Source: Verrucomicrobia bacterium UBA673 (GTDB lineage Bacteria; Verrucomicrobiota; Verrucomicrobiia; Limisphaerales; UBA1096). From it: a stretch of 5,621 nt of DNA. Made by a program: the position numbers and the translations under genes. Numbering within the stretch: position 1 is the stretch's first letter; each line of letters opens with the position of its first letter. Below the pieces are notes generated by a model. That model had not been told where the DNA came from, made no database searches, and worked only from the letters and a program-made list of their open reading frames with translations. This document shows, piece by piece, positions 1 through 5,621 of this stretch. The stretch is from positions 3,233-8,853 of the forward strand of contig DBNL01000142.1 of assembly GCA_002299785.1 (NCBI GenBank), read 5' to 3'.

Positions 1-2
1 TT

Positions 3-917
3 GCCCTCCGGCTGACCAAGCTCCCGCCGGCCAATCCAAGCGCCTCCGTCTCGGCCCACCGCTCAGCCATCACCGTGCCCGGCCTCGCCCAGCTTGGCCT
101 AGCACCGACCGAGCAGCGACACCCTTCCTCGATGAAGCTTGACCGCATGCCGCTTAGCCAGGCCGTAGACCTGTTTCTCGACGAGGACAGCCAACTCCCA
201 GCCGCAATCGCCCGCGAGAAAAACAAAATCGTGCGCCTGATCGGCTGGGTGCGCGATGCGTTCCAAAACGGGGGAAGGCTCTTCTACTGCGGCGCAGGCA
301 CGAGCGGCCGCTTGGGCGTGCTCGACGCCAGCGAATGCCCGCCCACCTTTCGCGTCGACCCCAAACAGGTCCAGGGCATCATTGCCGGTGGTCAACCGGC
401 CTTGTACCGCTCGATCGAGGGAGCCGAGGACAACCCCGACGCCGGTGCCGAGGCTGTGCGCTTTCGCGGTGTCGGAAAGAAGGACGTTTTTATAGGCATC
501 GCCGCCAGTGGACGGACTCCATTCGTGTGGGGCGGCATCTGGGAGGCCAACCGGAGCGGCGCGAAAACCGCGCTGCTCTGCTTCAACCCCAAGCTGAAAA
601 TCCCACGCGACAACCGGCCGGACATCGTCATCAAGCCGAATCTTGGTCCCGAGTTGCTGACCGGCTCCACCCGGCTCAAGAGCGGCACCGCCACCAAGCT
701 GATCCTGAACATCATCACCACGCTGGCGATGGCCAAGAGCGGAAAAGTTATTGGCAACCTGATGATCGACCTCGACCCCAGCAACACCAAGCTGCGCGAC
801 AGGGCAGTACGCATCGTCAGCCAGCTCACCAACGCCACCGAAGCCGAAGCCAAGATCGCCCTCGAGCGAACGCAGTGGGACGTCAAAAAAGCCGCCACAA
901 GCCTGGCCAAGCGGTAA
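3..917 (+). CDS. murQ: N-acetylmuramic acid 6-phosphate etherase (MurQ), possibly the C-terminal part of a fusion; 5' end uncertain
   Basis: MurQ cleaves the lactyl ether of MurNAc-6-phosphate to give GlcNAc-6-phosphate and D-lactate in the cytoplasm, during recycling or use of peptidoglycan sugars. Seen here: a SIS-fold (sugar isomerase) protein with family blocks GAGTSGRLGVLDASECPPTF (residues 73-92 counted from GTG at 75), IEGAEDNP (114-121), GIAASGRTP (141-149) and LTGSTRLKSGTATK (195-208). By alignment with E. coli MurQ, the catalytic glutamates Glu83 and Glu114 correspond to Glu87 and Glu118, and both are present. Start: GTG at 75 would give 280 residues and a MurQ-like N terminus (TEQRHPSS near residue 12), but no Shine-Dalgarno sequence precedes it. 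The same frame stays open and codon-like leftward to base 3, so I give the whole open stretch. The C terminus ends about 20-25 residues earlier than E. coli MurQ. The alternative is a stand-alone gene starting at 75, with an unrelated frame ending at TGA 13-15. Family assignment is very secure; the start is not. Confidence 0.93.
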   Translation, partial: ALRLTKLPPANPSASVSAHRSAITVPGLAQLGLAPTEQRHPSSMKLDRMPLSQAVDLFLDEDSQLPAAIAREKNKIVRLIGWVRDAFQNGGRLFYCGAGTSGRLGVLDASECPPTFRVDPKQVQGIIAGGQPALYRSIEGAEDNPDAGAEAVRFRGVGKKDVFIGIAASGRTPFVWGGIWEANRSGAKTALLCFNPKLKIPRDNRPDIVIKPNLGPELLTGSTRLKSGTATKLILNIITTLAMAKSGKVIGNLMIDLDPSNTKLRDRAVRIVSQLTNATEAEAKIALERTQWDVKKAATSLAKR

Positions 918-975
918 CCTTCGCAGAAGCGTCTTGGAGTGCAGCCGACTGAGACAGCTGGCCCTAACTTCCCCA

Positions 976-1010
976 CAAAAAAGGCCGGGCGTTTTGCCCG
1001 ACTTTTTGCT
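976..1010. terminator. Probable bidirectional rho-independent terminator between convergent genes
   Basis: A 5-bp perfect GC stem, CGGGC at 986-990 pairing with GCCCG at 996-1000, has a GTTTT loop at 991-995. An A tract (977-982) lies on the left and a T tract (1003-1007) on the right, so either strand reads a hairpin followed by U residues. It lies 59 bases after the murQ stop and about 20 bases from the stop of the opposing receptor gene, the expected place for a shared terminator. The stem is short but GC-only. The rest of the 918-1028 gap shows nothing else. Confidence 0.75.
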
Positions 1011-1028
1011 TTGTAAATCTGGTTTCGA

Positions 1029-3203
1029 TCAGAAACTGGCACTCAGGCCGACACCGAATGTTCGCGGCCAGCCGGGGATGTGCAGGATCATGCCGGCGGG
1101 GCGAGGGGCGGCCGGATTGGAATAGTCGGTGTAGCGCAAATCGAGGGCGTTGTTGGAGTAGCCTTCGTCGGTCAGGTTACGCCAGTAAGCAAACAGTTCC
1201 CAGTTGTCCCGTTTGTATCTGATACGGCCGTTGACGAGTGCGTAGGCATCCTGCTCAGCAGTGTTGGCCTCATCGAGCCAGTAGGTACCGATACCCTGCA
1301 CCTCCCACTGCATGGAAAGGTTCCACGGCAGCTGGATGTGCGCCGCAAGGTTAGCGGTGTACTCGGGAACAAAGTTGATATCGTTACCGCCGAACTCGTA
1401 GCCGGCCGCCATCGGGCCAAGCACACTCCGCAAAACGTTGTCGGTGTAACTGTCGAACTCCGCATTAACCAGGCCAACCGCAGCGCTGAGCGTGACGGTT
1501 TCGCTGGCCTGCGCCTCGGCCTCGAGCTCAACACCGTAGCTTGTGGCTTCCTCGGCGTTGACCATATAAGCCTCAGTGGGATTCATTGGGTTCAGGCGAT
1601 AAACCTGATAATTCTCGAAGTCGCTGTAAAAGGCAGCGACGCGGGTGTGCACCCTGCCGTCGTTCCACGAGGAGGACCAACCGAGCTCGTAATTCCACGA
1701 CTCTGCAGAATCGTACTTCGCGCTCTCCGATGAACCACCGTAAAAATTGAAACCGCCGGACTGGAAGCCCTTGGCAACGCTGGCGTAGAGGGTATCGGTA
1801 TCGCTCAGGCTATACGAAGCACCGAGCTTGGGCAGCACGTCATTCCAGTCATCACTGCTGTTTACAGAGTTGGAGCTGTTGCTTCTGTTGATCGACCGCT
1901 CGCTGTTTTGATAGCGCAACCCGCCAGTCAGCGTTAGGCCGCTCTCGATCGTGTAACTGCTCTGCCAATAAAGGGCCGTGTCCTCGTCGGACAATGTCGA
2001 GGTAGTGTAGTCCGGCACCGGGCCGGGAATTAAGCCAAACTGAGGATGAAACAACCCTGCCGGGTACAGCGAGCCGGAGACGTTGTCCATCTCCCGGTCG
2101 GCGTAATAGGCGCCGAGCGTCCACTGGTACGACTCGTTGGCATCGACGGAGCCAAGCCGAATCTCCTGCGAGAACTGCTCAACGTCCGGCTGGCTGACGC
2201 CGATGACCGGGATGAAGCCAATCTCGGCAACCGGCTGTGGGATGGCGGTGAAATCAAAATCCTGCTGCAAGTCCTGCTCCCAATTGCGGAAAGCCGTGAC
2301 TGAACTCAGTGTGAAATGCTCGCCTCCGAAGTCAGCGCTCAACGCATACGTGGCCACGTCAGTGTTCACGTAGCCTGGCACGTCGCGACTCACCTTGAAT
2401 GGGCCGGCATCGGAGAGGGGGCTGTAGGTCGGAGTAAAGCCGTCGTCGTAGCGCTCGCTCGATGCAGTCAATCGGATCGTCCACGGCTCGCTCGGCGTGA
2501 GGACGAATTGCAATCGACCGGCGACCGACTCGCGGCCGTCGATCTCCTGACCCGTGGGCAGGTTGGTGACGAAGCCGTCGCGGTCATTGTACAGGCCGCT
2601 GAAACTCACGCCGATCTGCTCGGTAAGCGGCCCGCTGGCGTTCAATCGATACTCCTGCGTTCCGTAGTCCCCATAACCAAGCCCGGCGGAACCGCCCCAC
2701 TCCGCGCCTGGTTGACGGGTGCGGACGTTGATAATGCCACCCGGCGCGGCGCTGGCACCGAAGAGCGTCCCCTGCGGACCTCGCAAAAACTCGATGTGAT
2801 CCACGTCGTAGAGCGAGAAGCCGCGGGACATCATGTCCGTGTACGGAATGCCATCAACATAAATGCCAACCGCCGATTGACCGACAGCGAAACTGTTCTC
2901 ACGCAAACCACGCACGCTAAACTTCGGTATACGATTATTATTCGCGTCAAAAACGGTTAAGTTGGGCAGCGCCGTCTGGATATCGCGCACCTCCTGAATG
3001 CCGCCCAGCGTGATCGTGTCACCGCTAAGCATAGTCACCGAGCGCGACTCCGTTTGCGGAGCCTCAGAGATGATCATTACCGGAAGCAACTGGACTGCAT
3101 CCTCATTGGATTGAGCTAGACCCGCTTGGTCCGTCGCCCCAAGCAATGCCAAAGTTGAGCCAAGCACCAGCAGTTTCGAAGATATTTCATTGTTTAATTT
3201 CAT
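1029..3203 (-). CDS. TonB-dependent outer-membrane receptor (plug plus beta-barrel), substrate unknown
   Basis: This is an outer-membrane active transporter, energised by TonB-ExbB-ExbD, for a scarce ligand such as a siderophore, cobalamin or glycan. Seen here, in 724 residues: a signal peptide at about 1-30 with a hydrophobic core (LLVLGSTLALLGA) and a likely cut after GLA; a possible TonB box near 39-46 (LLPVMIIS); and a plug at about 50-165 with SVRGLRENSF (96-105), VGIYVDGIPY (112-121) and RGPQGTLFGASAAPGGIINV (141-160). Barrel signatures follow: EQFSQEIRL (342-350), LYASVAKGFQSGGFN (472-486), ATSYGVELEAEA (553-564) and NLTDEGYSN (676-684). It ends in GLSASF, the terminal Phe expected for BAM-dependent barrel assembly. 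There is no carboxypeptidase-like N-terminal domain and no SusD neighbour, so it is not SusC-type; the layout is that of the proteobacterial iron-complex receptor group. ATG at 3203 has a weak AAGAG-type ribosome site about 8 bases upstream. The gene is intact. Substrate cannot be read from sequence. Confidence 0.95.
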   Translation of the reverse strand: MKLNNEISSKLLVLGSTLALLGATDQAGLAQSNEDAVQLLPVMIISEAPQTESRSVTMLSGDTITLGGIQEVRDIQTALPNLTVFDANNNRIPKFSVRGLRENSFAVGQSAVGIYVDGIPYTDMMSRGFSLYDVDHIEFLRGPQGTLFGASAAPGGIINVRTRQPGAEWGGSAGLGYGDYGTQEYRLNASGPLTEQIGVSFSGLYNDRDGFVTNLPTGQEIDGRESVAGRLQFVLTPSEPWTIRLTASSERYDDGFTPTYSPLSDAGPFKVSRDVPGYVNTDVATYALSADFGGEHFTLSSVTAFRNWEQDLQQDFDFTAIPQPVAEIGFIPVIGVSQPDVEQFSQEIRLGSVDANESYQWTLGAYYADREMDNVSGSLYPAGLFHPQFGLIPGPVPDYTTSTLSDEDTALYWQSSYTIESGLTLTGGLRYQNSERSINRSNSSNSVNSSDDWNDVLPKLGASYSLSDTDTLYASVAKGFQSGGFNFYGGSSESAKYDSAESWNYELGWSSSWNDGRVHTRVAAFYSDFENYQVYRLNPMNPTEAYMVNAEEATSYGVELEAEAQASETVTLSAAVGLVNAEFDSYTDNVLRSVLGPMAAGYEFGGNDINFVPEYTANLAAHIQLPWNLSMQWEVQGIGTYWLDEANTAEQDAYALVNGRIRYKRDNWELFAYWRNLTDEGYSNNALDLRYTDYSNPAAPRPAGMILHIPGWPRTFGVGLSASF

Positions 3204-3254
3204 TGGTTATCTCTTAGGTAAAAGAACATCGCTATGTAAGACCACTCTGTTACT

Positions 3255-3282
3255 AGGTTACAGCAAACCGATAATTAGTCAA
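3255..3282 (-). promoter_or_regulatory. Candidate sigma70-type promoter for the TonB receptor (proximal)
   Basis: On the minus strand, TTGACT (3277-3282; 5 of 6 to the -35 consensus) is followed by a 16-base spacer and a poor -10, TAACCT (3255-3260; 3 of 6). It would start transcription about 45 bases before the ATG at 3203, a more typical leader length than the distal candidate gives. The -35 is good and the -10 weak, as in activator-dependent promoters, but this is inference. Confidence 0.25.
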
Positions 3283-3342
3283 AGCTGGGAAATACACGCA
3301 ACTCATTAAATCTCAAACTATTTATGGTAGCCGCTGGTTTTG

Positions 3343-3371
3343 ATTAAATCCGCCTAATCGATTGACGACAA
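3343..3371 (-). promoter_or_regulatory. Candidate sigma70-type promoter for the TonB receptor (distal)
   Basis: Reading the minus strand, TTGTCG (3366-3371; 4 of 6 to TTGACA) is followed after a 17-base spacer by TTTAAT (3343-3348; 5 of 6 to TATAAT). It lies in the AT-rich 208-base spacer (3204-3411) between the DUF1501 stop and the receptor start, and would give a leader of about 130 bases. The spacer otherwise holds no gene. AT-rich DNA produces such matches by chance, so this is only a candidate. Confidence 0.3.
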
Positions 3372-3411
3372 AAGAAAGTACGGAAAAATCGAGGCTTGAA
3401 GAGCATCAATT

Positions 3412-4830
3412 TTACGCAAGCAGGGTCTTGAGTATATTGGCTTCCTCGACTCCGGTGAGGCGAAAGTCGAGGCCCTGAAACTTGAATGTGAATTTCTTGT
3501 GATTCACGCCCAGTAGATGCAGCATTGTGGCGTGAAAGTCGTGCACGGTGACGACATCCTCGACCGAATGGTAGCCTAGGTCATCGGTGTTGCCGTGACT
3601 GATCCCTCCTCTGATACCGCCACCAGCCAGCCAGAATGAAAAACCCTTCATATGGTGGTCCCGACCGGAACCCTGCGCCATCGGGGTGCGTCCGAACTCG
3701 CCGCCCCAGATCACCAGTGTGTCGTCAAGCATCCCGCGATCTTTCAGGTCGCGGATCAACGCAGCTGATGCCTTGTCCACGTGCTTGGCGGTGGTGAGTA
3801 CTCCCTTCTTCACACCGCCGTGATGATCCCATCCACGGTGATAAAGCTGGATGAACCGCGTACCGCGCTCGGCCAGTCGCCGCGCCAGCAGGCAGTTGCT
3901 TGCGAATGAGCCGTCGCCCGGCTTGGCACCGTACATGTCGAATACATGCTGCGGCTCGTTCGATGTATCGATTAATTCCGGCACACTGGCCTGCATGCGG
4001 AACGCCATTTCGTACTGACTGATCCTCGTGTCGATCTCCGGATCGGCGACGGTCTTGTTCCGCAATCTGTTGATTGAGTTGACGGCATCAATGACCGCAC
4101 CCTGTCCTTTCGCATCCACACCTTTGGGGTTGCTGATGTACAATACTGGGTCGCCAGTCGAGTGAAAGTGTACCCCCTGAAATCGGCTTGGTAAAAAACC
4201 GCTGTGCCACTGCCGTGAGGCGATAGGCTGATCCTGCGCGCCGCCCACGGAAGTCAGCACCACAAAGCCGGGTAGATCGCTGCCCTCGCTACCCAAGCCG
4301 TAAGTAACCCACGAACCCATACTGGGCCGGCCGGCAACGAGCGCACCGGTGTTCATGAACGTATGCGCCGGGTCGTGGTTGATCTGCTGCGTGGTCATCG
4401 AGCGGACGATGCAAATTTCATCCGCGACCCCACCGATGTGAGGCAGTGCGCTGGAAATCGACTGGCCGGACTGACCGAAGTTTTGAAACTCATGCTGTGG
4501 GCCGAGGCATTTCAATTCGGCTTTGCCCTGAAGCTGAGCAATCGGCTGGCCGTCGGTGATCGACTTGGGCATCGGCTTGCCGTCCATCTCGGCGAGCTTC
4601 GGCTTGTAGTCGAGCGTCTCAAGGTGCGAGGGCCCGCCGGCCATGCAGAGGTGAATCACCCGCTTGGCCCTGGGCGCGAAGTGCAGCGGATCGATCACGC
4701 CAAGCGACGGGCGTTTAGCCAAGCCGGAGGCATCCAGCATCGAGCCCAACGCGAGCGAGCCGACGCCCAACGAGACGTTGCTCAAAAACGATCGGCGATT
4801 CAGTCGGGTGACAAATTTTTCCGGGTTCAT
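3412..4830 (-). CDS. DUF1501 family protein with twin-arginine leader
   Basis: DUF1501 proteins are common in Planctomycetota and Verrucomicrobiota. Their biochemical role is not established, but the family resembles the alkaline phosphatase/sulfatase-like fold. Seen here, in 472 residues: a Tat-type leader, NRRSFL at 11-16 with Arg12-Arg13, then a hydrophobic stretch to about residue 32, suggesting export after folding. The family blocks follow: HLCMAGGPSHLETLDYKP (60-77), AHTFMNTG (155-162), HRGWDHHGG (331-339), DTLVIWGGEFGRTP (370-383), GRDHH (389-393) and HDFHATMLHLLG (430-441). The His and Asp residues in the later blocks are plausible metal ligands (inference). Start: ATG at 4828-4830 places the twin arginines normally. 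An upstream GTG at 4941 would add 37 residues that overlap the PSD1 gene in another frame and bury the leader, so I reject it. No Shine-Dalgarno sequence precedes the ATG. The PSD1 stop lies 11 bases upstream, so translational coupling in one operon is likely. Length and motifs look complete. Confidence 0.93.
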   Translation of the reverse strand: MNPEKFVTRLNRRSFLSNVSLGVGSLALGSMLDASGLAKRPSLGVIDPLHFAPRAKRVIHLCMAGGPSHLETLDYKPKLAEMDGKPMPKSITDGQPIAQLQGKAELKCLGPQHEFQNFGQSGQSISSALPHIGGVADEICIVRSMTTQQINHDPAHTFMNTGALVAGRPSMGSWVTYGLGSEGSDLPGFVVLTSVGGAQDQPIASRQWHSGFLPSRFQGVHFHSTGDPVLYISNPKGVDAKGQGAVIDAVNSINRLRNKTVADPEIDTRISQYEMAFRMQASVPELIDTSNEPQHVFDMYGAKPGDGSFASNCLLARRLAERGTRFIQLYHRGWDHHGGVKKGVLTTAKHVDKASAALIRDLKDRGMLDDTLVIWGGEFGRTPMAQGSGRDHHMKGFSFWLAGGGIRGGISHGNTDDLGYHSVEDVVTVHDFHATMLHLLGVNHKKFTFKFQGLDFRLTGVEEANILKTLLA

Positions 4831-4841
4831 TTTACTAAAAG

Positions 4842-5621
4842 TCAAAAACGGGAGGTGGTTTCGTACAGGTTTAAAATCGCACGGGATACAGCCGCCCAAG
4901 CGGCGACGCGCTCCGGCTTGAGCGCCATGGAGGGGGGCCACTCACCCGCGGTGGCGGCCGCCTTGGCCGCCCCTGCGTTCGCGGCAAAATACGCTGCGCG
5001 TTCCGAGACCAGGCGCAACAAAATATCGAGTTCGCCGGTGCTTGGCTCGCGCGACAAAATTCGCTCGAACGCCCACGCCAATCGCTCCCCGTCCGTGTCG
5101 CCACCGTGCTGCAAAATGCGCTCGGCAAATACCCGAGACGCTTCAACATACGTCGGGTCGTTGAGCAGCACGAGCGCCTGCTGCGGAGTGTTTGAGCGGG
5201 TACGCTCGGCAACGCAGCCCTCGCGGGTCGGCGCGTCGAAGGCCAGCATGCTCGGATGCAGAAATGTACGACACCAAAACGTGTACAGTCCTCGCCGATA
5301 CTGGCTGACGCCGCTGTCGGGCGCCCATTTGCGCTTGGGGAAGTTGAGGTGCTTCCAGTAACCCACCGGCTGGTAGGGCTTGACGCTGGCCCCGCCGATC
5401 GGCTTAGCCAGCAGTCCGCTCACGGCGAGGGCGTTGTCGCGCACCATCTCCGCGTCGAGCCGCCAGCGACCCTGTCGCGCGAGCCATTTGTTGAGCGGAT
5501 CGGCGGCCAAAGTTTTCGCGTCGGCGATGGAGGACTGGCGATATGTACCGCTGGTGACGAGCAGCTTCATCGTGCGCTTGATATCCCAGCCGTGATCCAT
5601 CAGATCAGCCGCCAACCAGTC
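4842..5621 (-). CDS. DUF1553 (PSD1) protein, C-terminal part; 5' end beyond the window
   Basis: PSD1 (DUF1553) is a domain of large, probably exported planctomycete/verrucomicrobial proteins that usually carry PSCyt1 (haem-binding CxxCH) and PSCyt2 (DUF1549) domains ahead of it. Its function is unknown; roles in surface polysaccharide breakdown have been proposed from gene context. Seen here: the last 259 or so residues, in a frame open to the right edge. Typical blocks, numbered from the first visible complete codon (Asp at 5619-5621), are DWLAADLMDHGWD (1-13), TSGTYRQSS (23-31), RLDAEMVRDNAL (54-65), GGASVKPYQPVGYW (76-89), YRRGLYTFWCRT (108-119), SMLAFDAPTREGC (124-136) and SNTPQQALVLLNDPTYVEA (143-161). 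The end, WAAVSRAILNLYETTSRF (242-259), is the usual family terminus, so the stop at 4842-4844 is genuine. An Ala-rich stretch (about 210-226) looks like a loop. No haem motif is visible, as expected for this part. The gene sits directly upstream of DUF1501 in the same direction, the usual pairing. Confidence 0.93.
   Translation of the reverse strand, partial: DWLAADLMDHGWDIKRTMKLLVTSGTYRQSSIADAKTLAADPLNKWLARQGRWRLDAEMVRDNALAVSGLLAKPIGGASVKPYQPVGYWKHLNFPKRKWAPDSGVSQYRRGLYTFWCRTFLHPSMLAFDAPTREGCVAERTRSNTPQQALVLLNDPTYVEASRVFAERILQHGGDTDGERLAWAFERILSREPSTGELDILLRLVSERAAYFAANAGAAKAAATAGEWPPSMALKPERVAAWAAVSRAILNLYETTSRF

Noticed and set aside
392..1042. A 216-codon minus-strand open frame opposite murQ
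   Set aside because: It runs antisense through the conserved MurQ blocks and across the terminator hairpin; its translation has no recognisable domain.
1080..2960. Plus-strand open frames of 217 and 214 codons inside the receptor gene
   Set aside because: They are antisense shadows of a well-supported 724-residue receptor, with no family motif or upstream ribosome site that I can see.
3269..3282. Possible Fur-type iron box (GATAATTAGTC) in the receptor promoter region
   Set aside because: Only one hexamer resembles the Fur consensus and there is no convincing second half, so AT-rich chance explains it.
3342..3359. Inverted repeat GATTA/TAATC as a terminator for DUF1501
   Set aside because: The five-base stem is AT-rich with an 8-base loop and no T tract follows on the minus strand, so it would not be a credible terminator.
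4831..4941. N-terminal extension of DUF1501 from a GTG at 4941
   Set aside because: It would overlap the PSD1 C terminus by 100 bases in another frame and place 48 residues before the twin-arginine motif; the ATG at 4830 fits the family.
4363..5361. A 332-codon plus-strand open frame spanning the DUF1501/PSD1 junction
   Set aside because: It is antisense to two clearly recognised genes, its translation is Arg/Ala/Ser-rich with no recognisable domain, and long antisense frames are expected in GC-rich coding DNA.

Overview
The window looks like ordinary chromosomal DNA from a GC-rich, Gram-negative member of the Planctomycetota-Verrucomicrobiota (PVC) group, most likely Verrucomicrobiota. The best evidence is the adjacent DUF1553 (PSD1) and DUF1501 genes, a pairing that is abundant in that superphylum and rare elsewhere. 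The TonB-dependent receptor shows the cell has an outer membrane. The taxonomic call is inference from gene content, because no rRNA or marker gene is present.

Layout, left to right. (1) Positions 3-917, plus strand: the 3' part or whole of an N-acetylmuramic acid 6-phosphate etherase (MurQ). Its frame is open to the left edge, so it may be the C-terminal half of a larger fused protein. (2) Around 976-1010: a short GC hairpin flanked by A and T tracts. It sits between two convergent genes and probably terminates both. (3) Positions 1029-3203, minus strand: a complete 724-residue TonB-dependent outer-membrane receptor with signal peptide, plug, 22-strand-type barrel and terminal Phe. (4) Positions 3204-3411: a 208-base AT-rich spacer, which should carry the receptor promoter. 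(5) Positions 3412-4830, minus strand: a DUF1501 protein with a twin-arginine leader. (6) Positions 4842-5621, minus strand: the C-terminal part of a DUF1553/PSD1 protein that continues past the right edge.

The PSD1 and DUF1501 genes are 11 bases apart in one direction and almost certainly form an operon. In relatives this unit usually begins with planctomycete cytochrome-C-like domains (PSCyt1/PSCyt2, DUF1549), which would lie beyond the right edge. The receptor gene follows in the same direction after the AT-rich spacer, so it probably has its own promoter, although read-through is possible. The murQ gene belongs to cell-wall amino-sugar recycling and is transcribed toward the others, so it is a separate unit.

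I found no RNA gene, CRISPR array, insertion sequence, attachment site or clear repeat family. Nothing here convincingly amounts to an undescribed system. The points most worth checking are the possible N-terminal fusion on MurQ and the pairing of an outer-membrane receptor with the poorly understood PSD1/DUF1501 module.
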